Of a stretch of 5,982 bases of DNA, positions 1 to 5,982 are shown in pieces; the stretch's first letter is position 1; each line of letters begins with the position of its first letter. Below the pieces are notes generated by a model that searched no databases, was not told the origin of the DNA, and was given only the letters and a program-made list of their open reading frames with translations. The position numbers and the translations under genes are program-made. The stretch is from an uncultured Lachnospiraceae bacterium (GTDB taxonomy: Bacteria > Bacillota_A > Clostridia > Lachnospirales > Lachnospiraceae): positions 1 through 5,982 of the forward strand of contig USJM01000114.1 of NCBI GenBank assembly GCA_900555005.1, in the 5' to 3' direction.

Positions 1-1779
1 TTCATCGACGAGCTGCACACCATTGTCGGCGCGGGCAGCGCCGAGGGGGCGGTGGACGCGGCGAACATCCTAAAGCCCGCGCTCGGGCGCGGGGAGATCC
101 GCGTCATCGGCGCGACGACGCTCGAGGAGTACCGAAAATTCATCGAAAAGGACGCCGCGCTCGAGCGGCGCTTCCAGAGCGTGCAGGTCGGCGAGCCGGA
201 CGAGAAGCAGGCGATGCAGATTTTGCATGGCCTGCGGCCAAAGTACGAGGCGTATCACGGCCTTTCCATCGAGGACGAGGCCCTGCGCACGGCGGTGACG
301 CTCTCAAAGCGGTATCTGCCCGACCGTTTTTTGCCGGATAAGGCTATCGACCTGGTCGATGAGGCCTGCGCCCAGATCAAGACAGAGATGGATTCCCTTC
401 CAGCTGAACTGGATGAAATGAACCGGCGCATCATGCAGATGCAGATTGAGGAGACGGCGCTGAAGAAGGAGACAGACAATGCCTCAAAGGAGCGTCTGGC
501 TAATCTTCAGAAGGAGCTGGCAGATCTCCAGGAAAAGTTCAAGGCTGAGAAGGCACAGTGGGAGAATGAGAAGGCTGTCGTCAGCCGCCGCAGTCAGCTG
601 CGCGAACAGATCGAGCAGATAGGCAAGCAGATTGAGGCAGCCAAGCAGAGATCCGACCTGAATGAAGCAGCACGCTTGCAGTATGGGGAGCTTCCGAAAC
701 TGAAGGCGGAACTTGACAAGGAGGAGGACAGTCTGAAGAAGAAGGATTTGTCCCTTGTCCATGAGGCGGTAACGGAGGATGAAATCGCCCGGGTGGTCAG
801 CAGGTGGACCGGTATTCCGGTTGCAAAGCTGAACCAGGGTGAGCGGCAGAAAATTTTACAACTCGGGAGTAAGCTTCATGAACGTGTCATCGGCCAGGAT
901 GAGGCGGTGACAAAGGTTGTGGACGCGATTCTCAGATCCAAAGCCGGGATCAAGGATCCGACACGTCCGATCGGCTCCTTCCTGTTTCTCGGTCCGACCG
1001 GTGTCGGGAAGACAGAGCTTGCGAAAGCGCTCGCACAGAATCTGTTTGATGATGAGAACAATATGGTACGGATTGATATGAGCGAGTACATGGAGAAGTT
1101 CTCCGTGTCCCGGCTGATCGGAGCACCTCCGGGATATGTCGGGTATGATGAGGGCGGACAGCTGACAGAGGCAGTGAGACGTCATCCGTACTCGGTTGTC
1201 CTGTTCGATGAGATCGAAAAGGCGCATCCTGATGTCTTCAACATCCTGCTTCAGGTTCTGGACGACGGACGGATCACGGATTCACAGGGCAGGACGGTCG
1301 ACTTCAAGAATACGATCCTGATTATGACCTCGAATATCGGGTCACAATATCTTCTCAATGGGATTGAGAAGAATGGAGAGATATCGGAGACTGTCCGGTC
1401 AGAGGTTGATGCAGAGCTGAAGACACACTTCAGACCAGAGTTTTTGAACAGGCTGGATGAGATTATTCTATTCCATCCGCTGTCGAAGGAAAATATTGGC
1501 GGGATCATAGACCTGATGATGAAGGAGCTGAACCGCAGGTTAAAAGGTCAGGGAATAACGCTGAAGCTGACAGACGCAGCGAAGCAGTCTGTCATAGAGG
1601 GTGGATATGATCCGGCGTTCGGCGCTCGTCCGCTTCGCAGGTATCTGCAGAAGAATGTAGAGACACTTGCTGCAAAACTGATCCTGCAGGGCGATGTGCT
1701 GGACGGAGACACCATCCTTGTGGATGCGAAGGATGGGAAACTCAGCGCAGACGTTGTACATGCTGACAAGGAAGCTTGA
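1..1779 (+). CDS. clpB: ATP-dependent disaggregase ClpB (Hsp100), 5' end outside the window
   Basis: ClpB is a cytoplasmic hexameric AAA+ ATPase that pulls proteins out of aggregates together with DnaK/DnaJ/GrpE. The frame is open from base 1 and gives 592 residues; the family is about 860 long, so roughly the first 270 (N-domain and NBD1 Walker A) are missing. Visible in order, numbering from base 1: NBD1 Walker B FIDELHT (1-7), NBD1 arginine-finger region LERRFQ (54-59), the long charged M-domain coiled coil (about 120-245) that separates ClpB from ClpA, NBD2 Walker A GPTGVGKT (331-338), pore loop GYVGYDEGG (about 378-386), Walker B LFDEIE (401-406), sensor 1 region TSNIGSQ (443-449) and sensor 2 GARPLRR (541-547). 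All key NBD2 residues are present and there is no frameshift. The first ~108 codons have much higher third-position GC than the rest (see 320-372). The gene is convergent with the membrane protein downstream. Identity is secure; the source organism of the first 350 bases is not. Confidence 0.97.
   Translation, partial: FIDELHTIVGAGSAEGAVDAANILKPALGRGEIRVIGATTLEEYRKFIEKDAALERRFQSVQVGEPDEKQAMQILHGLRPKYEAYHGLSIEDEALRTAVTLSKRYLPDRFLPDKAIDLVDEACAQIKTEMDSLPAELDEMNRRIMQMQIEETALKKETDNASKERLANLQKELADLQEKFKAEKAQWENEKAVVSRRSQLREQIEQIGKQIEAAKQRSDLNEAARLQYGELPKLKAELDKEEDSLKKKDLSLVHEAVTEDEIARVVSRWTGIPVAKLNQGERQKILQLGSKLHERVIGQDEAVTKVVDAILRSKAGIKDPTRPIGSFLFLGPTGVGKTELAKALAQNLFDDENNMVRIDMSEYMEKFSVSRLIGAPPGYVGYDEGGQLTEAVRRHPYSVVLFDEIEKAHPDVFNILLQVLDDGRITDSQGRTVDFKNTILIMTSNIGSQYLLNGIEKNGEISETVRSEVDAELKTHFRPEFLNRLDEIILFHPLSKENIGGIIDLMMKELNRRLKGQGITLKLTDAAKQSVIEGGYDPAFGARPLRRYLQKNVETLAAKLILQGDVLDGDTILVDAKDGKLSADVVHADKEA
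320..372. other. Composition break inside clpB
   Basis: By hand count about nine in ten codons upstream of ~325 end in G or C, with gcg, cgc, ctc and ggc dominant. From ~370 on only about six in ten do, and codons such as gat, gaa, aca, ctt and gca become common. The switch falls in the highly conserved stretch [12 protein letters not shown] after NBD1, where clpB genes of different species share long nucleotide matches. This suits an assembly join or homologous recombination between two clpB genes. The protein stays in frame across it. Confidence 0.55.
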
Positions 1780-1805
1780 AACAGGAAAGGTTAAGGAGAC
1801 TGAAG

Positions 1806-1833
1806 AACCGGGGATGGCCGGTCACCGGTTTTT
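1806..1833 (+). terminator. Candidate rho-independent terminator of clpB
   Basis: AACCGG at 1806-1811 can pair with CCGGTT at 1825-1830, followed by a short T run (1829-1833). A tighter alternative pairs ACCGG 1807-1811 with CCGGT 1818-1822 around a 6-base loop. It begins 27 bases after the clpB stop. On the minus strand the same hairpin overlaps the restored stop of the membrane protein gene (1822-1824), so it may serve both convergent genes. The T run is short, hence moderate confidence. Confidence 0.5.
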
Positions 1834-3053
1834 CAGCCAGTCGATCAGAATGGACGCTCCGGAAGAGATCACCGCATAGAGCGCAAGTGGAAGAAACGTC
1901 GATGCTCCGTGAAGTGATCTGAGATAAAAGGCTGTCGGAAGGCTGCCTGCAGAGCGGGGACGATCTGGAGGTCAAAAAAGACCGGCGTCAGAAAAAGGCA
2001 GCCCATCACGACGATTGGGATGGAGGCGGAGAAAAGCGTCATTTTTCCTGTCAGGATGCGGACCAGATTGCTGAACCCGCAGACCGCAGGAATGTAGAGA
2101 AGAAATGGTGCAAGCTCTGACAGGCCGGATCCGACTCCTGAGACGGACAAGGCGATGAAGGCAAAGAGTCCTCCATCCACGACCGGAATCAGGAGATACA
2201 GATAGTGAAGCCAGGGCCTGAGTGAAGGAGACAGCCACACAAAGAGCTGTCGCTGGTTGTCCTGCATCAGAAAGAGGCAGGCGGCAAAGCAGATCAGGAT
2301 CAGCGTGATGGCAAGAAGGCCTCTCAGCGGGGACAGGTAGTAGGTGTTGAGTTCCTGGTCCCGGATCAGGTCGCCATTGAGATAGGAGAGCTGGAAAAAA
2401 TTGCTGGTAACCAGGGAATGCGAAAGCGCATGATCAAGCCAGGCGTCTCTCTCCTTTTTATCGGTCGAAAAACCATCTGCATGGACATCCATCCATGCTT
2501 TCAGAACATATCTTTCAATTTCCGGATAAAGTTTTCCAAATAATTGTTCTTTTTCCAACTTCGTGACAATGTCATTGCTGCCGCAGATGACGCGAATCGC
2601 ATGTTCCTGTATGCCTTTTTTATCGACCGTCTCAGAATCGGGGGCTCCGATGGCCTGACCGAGGATGCTGAGTGCGCTTCCCGCATCCGTGTCTGAGACA
2701 GAAGCATAGGCTGAAAACAGGGCAGAAAGATCCTTTGGGAACAGAAATCCGAGGCGGACATCTCCGTTGTATACGGCCTGTCTGAGCTGTTTTTCATCAG
2801 GATACCGGATGTAGCGGACTGCGCTGCTTTGATCAGAACGTGTCAGCTGGGCCATCACCCGGGAAGTCAGTTCGTCCTCCGGCTGACCAGGGCAGAATCC
2901 GACGGACAGCAGTGCTGTGCTTTCACCGGGAATCTGGCGTGCCAGCAGGGCGGTCAGCGGGATCAGACACAGAAGAAAAAGAAACAACGGTTTTTTCAGA
3001 AAGCGGCGGTTCAAAAGGAATGACCAGAGCAATATTTTTCTGATAGATTTCAT
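1822..3053 (-). CDS. ABC-2-type membrane protein (putative ABC transporter permease), frameshifted near the 3' end
   Basis: Not recognised to gene level. The start at 3053 (MKSIRK...) is chosen because GGAG lies 6 bases upstream and the ATG overlaps the previous stop as ATGA. One membrane helix (residues ~21-38) is followed by a polar, probably extracytoplasmic region (~40-240) and a cluster of helices at ~244-263, 283-304, 313-333 and 341-360. One helix, a large outside loop, then a C-terminal helix bundle is the layout of ABC-2 permeases. As written the frame ends at 1869 after an unlikely basic tail. One missing base near 1948-1950 moves the reading to a frame giving LPTAFYLRSLHG, a last helix (FLPLALYAVISSGASILIDW), and a stop at 1822-1824, about 411 residues in all. 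LPTAxYLR before the final helix is what I would expect of an ABC-2 permease. No ATPase gene is in the window, so substrate and export role are unknown. Confidence 0.6.
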
Positions 3054-3109
3054 GAGTGGCTCCATAACAGTTTCTTTTTTCTCAGGCAGGTTGCAAGCAG
3101 GATGAAAAC
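3050..3109 (-). CDS. C-terminal remnant of a lost upstream membrane protein gene
   Basis: The last ~20 codons before the TGA at 3052-3050 encode a hydrophobic stretch (VVFILLATCL) and then a basic tail (RKKKLLWSHS), the usual end of a membrane protein whose final helix exits into the cytoplasm. The stop overlaps the next start as ATGA, which points to translational coupling with the permease-like gene. The remnant was therefore probably its operon partner, perhaps a second permease. Its upstream part is absent: beyond ~3110 the frame continues into the antiporter from the other genome. Function cannot be told from so short a piece. Confidence 0.5.
   Translation of the reverse strand, partial: VFILLATCLRKKKLLWSHS
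3060..3063 (-). promoter_or_regulatory. Ribosome binding site GGAG for the membrane protein
   Basis: GGAG lies 6 bases before the ATG at 3053. It decides that start over the in-frame ATG at 3065, which has no comparable site, and over the open frame reaching 3200, whose extra codons are the antiporter gene read in another frame. A Shine-Dalgarno site also marks this side of the junction as Bacillota-like, unlike the AT-rich leaders to the right. Confidence 0.6.
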
Positions 3110-3116
3110 GACGGTC
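3107..3116. other. Junction between Bacillota-like and Bacteroides-like DNA
   Basis: On the minus strand the antiporter matches its family through GAFVMGSLLAET (to ~3113). The family then needs a polar segment of the type EAERIxHLxxP, but here an unrelated hydrophobic tail follows in the same frame. Codon use, GC content and translation signals change at the same place. No insertion-sequence ends, target duplication or attachment-site repeat is visible, so an assembly join is likelier than a mobile-element insertion. Confidence 0.75.
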
Positions 3117-3884
3117 TCTGCCAGCAGGGACCCCATGACAAAGGCTCCCAATGCGGCAGAAAATCCCGCTTTTGTCGCAATCATCACCATTCCCAGGCAA
3201 AGTCCCAGAGAGGTTATCAATAAAATCTCGTTGCTGGTGAAACGGCGTATCTTCTTCAGCAGGGTAGGTATCAGATAGATACCCAATGTCGACCAGAAAA
3301 TAAGGAAAGCGGCCAGCTTCAATATACTTTCCAGCATCTCCTTCCCTTCAAAATGTTTGCCTACCGCCAACGTGGAAAGAACAACCATCATCATACAGCC
3401 ACCAGATCTTCGATAACAAGAATCCCCAAGACAATGCCAGTGAATTTCTGTTGGAGAAGTCCCATATCATTGAAAGCCTTGAATACGATGGCCGTGGACG
3501 ACATGGACAACATTCCACCCAGAAAAATACTGCTCATGTGGGAGAACCCCATTGCATTCCCCGCTGTATAACCTATGAACATCATGCCACATACAATAGT
3601 GACAGTGGCAACGATAGCCGTAATGCCCACATTTATCAATTTCTTGAACGAAAAGTCCAGTCCCATCGCGAACAGCAGAAAAATGACACCGATGTCCGCC
3701 CATATTTTGATATTGGCAGGATCGGAAACAGTCGGGACCAGGGAAACGGAAGGACCCGCCATAATACCGGCTACAATGTAGCCCAATATGACCGGTTGCT
3801 TCAGCCACTGAAAATGACGGTTACAATACCGGCAATAATCAGAATTATGGCAAGATCCGATATTAAGGGAGCAACTTCTGACAT
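3110..3884 (-). CDS. Kef-type monovalent cation:proton antiporter (CPA2 family), frameshifted and truncated
   Basis: An inner-membrane exchanger of the CPA2/KefB type that moves K+ or Na+ against H+. The start is ATG 3884 (MSEVAPLISDLAI...), 13 bases after the phosphofructokinase stop. The first helix runs to ~residue 25, then one missing base near 3805-3809 creates a false stop at 3801-3803. The next frame (3804-3394) continues LKQPVILGYIVAGIMAGP, the DIGVIFLLFAMGLDFSFKK segment, SSTAIVFKAF and VIEDLVAV. A second missing base near 3395 shifts the frame again, after which MMVVLSTLAV... runs to GSLLAET at ~3113. Repaired, this is about 259 residues, part of the membrane domain only; the remaining helices and any TrkA-N regulatory domain are lost at the junction. 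Proteins of this type usually exceed 500 residues. Each repair restores family sequence, so sequencing error is likelier than decay. The exact ion is not shown. Confidence 0.85.
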
Positions 3885-3897
3885 GTTGACGGCTATT

Positions 3898-4880
3898 TTA
3901 TATCGATAATTCGTTAAGGACCCGGATCAGGCTTTTGTCAATAGTCTTGTCCTTTTTGATTGCCTGGACAAAAGGAACATAAACAATCTCGTTGTTCCGT
4001 ATGCCTATCATAACATTCCGCTGGTCTTCCATTAAGGCCTGGATTGCGGCTTCACCCAGCCGGCTTGCCAGTATACGGTCATTGGCACTCGGAGTACACC
4101 CCGTTGCAGATGGCCCAAGATAGAAACCCTGACATCATACCCGGGATATTCCTTCTTTACCCGGTCGGCGTAATATATGGCACCTCCATTCTTGTTTTCA
4201 GGACTTTCGGTCACAATTACGATGCTGCTGTTTTTCGTCTTTCTGAATCCACGTCCGATGAATGTTTCCAACTGGTCCACGTCCGTCCTGTCCTCCGGGA
4301 TGATGGCCGCTTCAGCACCGGAAGCTATTGCGCTGTTTTGTGCCAGGAAGCCCGCATCACGCCCCATTACTTCGACAAAGAAGATACGGTCATGGGAGGT
4401 TGCCGTGTCCCTGATTTTATCCACGCATTCCACAATGGTGTTCAATGCCGTATCATATCCTATGGTAAAATCGGTACCATATAGGTCATTGTCAATGGTG
4501 CCGGGCAATCCTATGCACGTCACATCATACTCCTCCGCAAAGATACGGGCTCCCGTCAGGGAACCGTCTCCACCAATAATTATCAAAGCATTGATGTTCT
4601 CTTTCTGTATGACCTTATAAGCTTTCTTGCGTCCTTCGGGAGTGGTGAAAGTCTCGGAGCGAGCTGTTTTCAGTATGGTGCCTCCCCTCTGGATAATGCT
4701 ACTTACATCTTCCGTCGTGAGTTCTTTCACTTCACCGGCAATCAGCCCCTCGTAACCTCTATAAATTCCTTTCACTTTAAATCCGTTAAAAATGGCGGCG
4801 CGGGTCACGGCACGGATAGCCGCGTTCATTCCTGAAGCATCCCCTCCGGAAGTCAGAATTCCAATATACTTGTTATCCAT
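3898..4880 (-). CDS. pfkA: ATP-dependent 6-phosphofructokinase, one frameshift near the C-terminus
   Basis: It phosphorylates fructose 6-phosphate to fructose 1,6-bisphosphate, the committed step of glycolysis, in the cytoplasm. From ATG 4880: [11 protein letters not shown] (11-21) is the N-terminal nucleotide loop; GGDGS (103-107) with Gly after Asp is typical of ATP rather than pyrophosphate users; PGTIDND (126-132) holds the catalytic Asp, and Gly where pyrophosphate enzymes have Lys again says ATP; MGRDAG (172-177) is a substrate-binding motif; LGHLQRG lies just before the break. As written, the frame ends at 4032 after an aberrant tail. One base missing at about 4096-4097, after codon 261, restores [14 protein letters not shown] and a family-like end (...[10 protein letters not shown]) with a stop at 3898-3900. 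The repaired length of ~327 is normal for the family. The gene lies 25 bases after the sigma gene and 13 before the antiporter, all on one strand. The leader is AT-rich with no Shine-Dalgarno site, as usual in Bacteroidota. Confidence 0.93.
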
Positions 4881-4905
4881 AATTTGTTTTTTATATTTTA
4901 ATTAA

Positions 4906-5400
4906 TCAGGCAAAATCAGAAAGCAACTGTTTTAGCCTTTTTCTGCTATAAAAGATACGGCTTTTTATCGACCCAGTGACACTCTTATCTTTGCGGCTAT
5001 TTCCCGATATTTGACTCCGGTACAACATAAAAACGACATAATGTGCTTTAGGCAATGTTTTAAGGGCTTCCCTTATCTCTTTTGCATCATGCCCGTTATC
5101 CACGAAAATGAAAGAGTCGTCCCTTAACAGGAAATGATATTTAGGTTCTGATAATACATATAAATTCCCTCGTATTTTCTTTGTCCGGCAATTATTGATA
5201 AATGCATTGCGCATGATGGTATACATCCATCCTTTGAAATTAGTATCGGGCGTATACTTCTCTTCGTTATCCAGAGCTTTCAGGGATGTTTCCTGCAAGA
5301 GGTCGTTGGCTTCTTCACGGTCGGAAGTAAGTTTGTATGCAAAACGCAATAAATCGTCTTGAACTCCGAGCAGGTCTTTTTTAAATGTTATATTGTTCAT
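4906..5400 (-). CDS. ECF-type (sigma-70 family) RNA polymerase sigma factor, with a slipped frame in region 4.2
   Basis: A small two-domain sigma factor that directs RNA polymerase to its own promoters. The start at 5400 (MNNITFKKDL...) gives 164 residues and matches where I recall Bacteroides relatives starting; the open frame upstream to 5481 is leader DNA. Region 2 covers ~13-75: LLRFAYKLTSDREEANDLLQET, then NFKGWMYTIMRNAFINN, the core-binding and -10 recognition helices. Region 4 covers ~107-162, starting EIREALKTLPKAHYVVFML and ending SIKSRIFYSRKRLKQLL. Between them, residues ~130-142 read as nonsense; another frame gives KYREIAAKIRVSLG, the expected helix-turn-helix. Two slips, at ~5013 and in the CCC run 4972-4974, cancel so the frame stays open. 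No anti-sigma gene is adjacent. It is first in a likely sigma-pfkA-antiporter transcript. Its targets are unknown. Confidence 0.88.
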   Translation of the reverse strand: MNNITFKKDLLGVQDDLLRFAYKLTSDREEANDLLQETSLKALDNEEKYTPDTNFKGWMYTIMRNAFINNCRTKKIRGNLYVLSEPKYHFLLRDDSFIFVDNGHDAKEIREALKTLPKAHYVVFMLYRSQISGNSRKDKSVTGSIKSRIFYSRKRLKQLLSDFA

Positions 5401-5435
5401 ATGTGCTATGTTTTTTTTCGTTAATCTTGATATTG

Positions 5436-5443
5436 CAAGTTTA
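5436..5443 (-). promoter_or_regulatory. Weak candidate -7 element for the sigma factor transcript
   Basis: TAAACTTG on the minus strand, 35 bases before the start at 5400, differs from the Bacteroidota -7 consensus TAnnTTTG at one base. I see no good TTTG at the -33 spacing, so this is only a possible promoter. Transcription might depend on another sigma factor or on an activator. Confidence 0.25.
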
Positions 5444-5491
5444 CGGAAGTTTTCTCTTTCAGGCAGACGGATTTCAAACACACTTTAGGGG

Positions 5492-5515
5492 AAAAACTAT
5501 CAATTGACAGTTTTT
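5492..5515. repeat. 24-bp near-perfect palindrome, candidate operator
   Basis: Two 12-base arms meet at CAATTG (5501-5506). Eleven of the twelve pairs match, the exception being 5499/5508; the outer parts are an A5 run and a T5 run. It sits between divergent genes, 92 bases before the sigma start and 99 bases before the acyltransferase start. It is about 40 bases upstream of the -33 element of the acyltransferase promoter. Position and symmetry suit a dimeric regulator site. It could also be a hairpin, since the T run resembles a terminator, though no gene ends here. Confidence 0.4.
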
Positions 5516-5557
5516 AGGTGCTATTTGATAGATTTCGGGTGCAGTTTTCTTCATTTT

Positions 5558-5590
5558 TTTGCGATTAATTAAAAAGATGAGTTAATTTTG
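5558..5590 (+). promoter_or_regulatory. Bacteroidota-type promoter of the acyltransferase gene
   Basis: TTTG at 5558-5561 is followed after 21 bases by TAATTTTG at 5583-5590, an exact match to the Bacteroidota -33 TTTG / -7 TAnnTTTG consensus recognised by its primary sigma factor. Transcription would begin near 5596, giving a leader of about 20 bases. No strong Shine-Dalgarno site precedes the ATG at 5615. This is the best evidence that the right part of the window comes from Bacteroidota. Confidence 0.65.
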
Positions 5591-5614
5591 CGCATTCATT
5601 TCATCAAAAGAAGA

Positions 5615-5982
5615 ATGGCTGACGACTCTTTATTTTTGATTGACATAGACAAGATACTTCGGGAAAAGGCTCCGAAGCAGTCTAAGTATATCCCCAAGTT
5701 CGTGGTTTCTTATTTGAAGCATATCGTTCTCAAGAGGAATTGAATGTCTTTTTGCGGGAGTCGAAAGATAAAGTCGGTGTAGATTTCCTGAAAGCTTGTC
5801 TGGAGTTCCTTGATGCCAATATTGTGGTAAAGGGGGAGGAAAATCTGCCTAAAGAAGGGCTTTATACTTTTGTGTCCAACCATCCCCTGGGTGGGCAGGA
5901 TGGAGTGGCACTGGGTTATGTCCTGGGCTCCTTTTATGGTGGCAAGGTGAAATATATGGTCAACGACCTGCTGATGAACCTG
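5615..5982 (+). CDS. Lysophospholipid acyltransferase-like protein (PlsC/hemolysin-like), frameshifted, 3' end outside the window
   Basis: Probably a membrane-associated acyltransferase that moves a fatty acyl chain onto a lysolipid or a similar acceptor. The start is ATG 5615 (MADDSLFLIDIDKILREKAP...), behind a good promoter. The first 38 codons run to KHIV; then CT at 5729-5730 lacks one base and the written frame stops at TGA 5741-5743. The next frame from 5731 continues QEELNVFLRESKDKVG... to the end of the window, adding 84 codons. It contains NHPLGGQDG (N at about residue 89 of the repaired protein), the catalytic His-Asp motif of the family in its HX5D spacing. As I recall, that spacing is seen in hemolysin-like members, while classical PlsC has HX4D. 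The likely catalytic His and Asp are present; the remaining acyltransferase motifs lie beyond the window. Substrate is not known. It is divergent from the sigma gene. Confidence 0.8.

Noticed and set aside
1694..1879. A 61-codon plus-strand frame overlapping the end of clpB
   Set aside because: It lies mostly in another frame of clpB and the terminator region, with no ribosome binding site or family match.
3066..3200. N-terminal extension of the permease-like protein up to 3200
   Set aside because: These codons are the antiporter gene read out of frame, and the ribosome binding site supports the start at 3053.
3050..3394. A 114-codon open frame joining antiporter sequence to a hydrophobic basic tail, as a novel fusion protein
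   Set aside because: Its first part is the middle of the antiporter entered after a frame slip, and its tail is the end of an unrelated gene beyond the junction. It has no start signal of its own.
3451..3909. A 152-codon plus-strand frame, and similar plus-strand frames over 4044-4620
   Set aside because: They run opposite to clear antiporter and phosphofructokinase coding sequence and have no recognisable domains, so they are shadows.
4081..4110. Programmed frameshift in phosphofructokinase
   Set aside because: There is no slippery heptamer or following structure, pfkA is not known to use one, and the neighbouring genes show the same type of single-base loss.
5401..5481. N-terminal extension of the sigma factor by 27 codons
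   Set aside because: The family-like sequence begins at MNNITFKKDL; the extra part is AT-rich leader DNA that contains the only candidate -7 element.
1..5982. CRISPR arrays, tRNA or rRNA genes, insertion sequences, and phage or defence systems
   Set aside because: I saw no regularly spaced repeats, cloverleaf sequence, rRNA motifs, transposase or integrase domains, or terminal inverted repeats.

Overview
The window reads as a piece of gut-type bacterial DNA put together from at least two unrelated genomes. Positions 1 to about 3110 look like a Bacillota (Clostridia, probably Lachnospiraceae-like) genome: a clpB gene closest to that group from memory, a Shine-Dalgarno-led membrane protein gene and an ATGA start/stop overlap. 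Positions about 3110 to 5982 look like Bacteroides or a close relative: lower GC, AT-rich leaders without Shine-Dalgarno sites, a good TTTG / TAnnTTTG Bacteroidota promoter, and proteins that resemble Bacteroides families. The two parts meet inside an open frame at about 3107-3116, where a Kef-type antiporter stops matching its family and the tail of another membrane protein takes over. A second, softer break lies inside clpB at about 320-372, where third-position GC falls sharply. I read this as a chimeric metagenomic assembly or a low-coverage contig rather than natural gene transfer, but sequence alone cannot prove it.

Layout. 1-1779 (+): the C-terminal two thirds of the disaggregase ClpB, intact to its stop. 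1806-1833: a hairpin with a T run between convergent genes. 1822-3053 (-): an ABC-2-like membrane protein, coupled by an ATGA overlap to the last ~20 codons of a lost upstream gene (3050-3109). 3110-3884 (-): the membrane half of a Kef-type cation:proton antiporter, truncated at the junction. 3898-4880 (-): ATP-dependent 6-phosphofructokinase. 4906-5400 (-): an ECF-type RNA polymerase sigma factor. 5401-5614: a divergent promoter region with a 24-bp near-palindrome. 5615-5982 (+): the start of a lysophospholipid acyltransferase-like gene that runs off the window.

Genes working together. On the Bacteroides side, sigma factor, phosphofructokinase and antiporter lie in that order on the minus strand with gaps of 25 and 13 bases, so they probably form one transcript. 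The acyltransferase is transcribed away from them. On the Bacillota side, ClpB and the membrane protein are convergent and share a terminator region.

Sequence quality. At least seven small frame slips, most of them fitted by one missing base, interrupt otherwise well-conserved proteins at about 1948, 3395, 3806, 4096, 4973, 5013 and 5729. Repairing them restores family-like sequence each time, so they look like base-calling errors rather than real gene decay. I found no convincing new biological system here; the most useful results are the chimerism and the repaired gene models.
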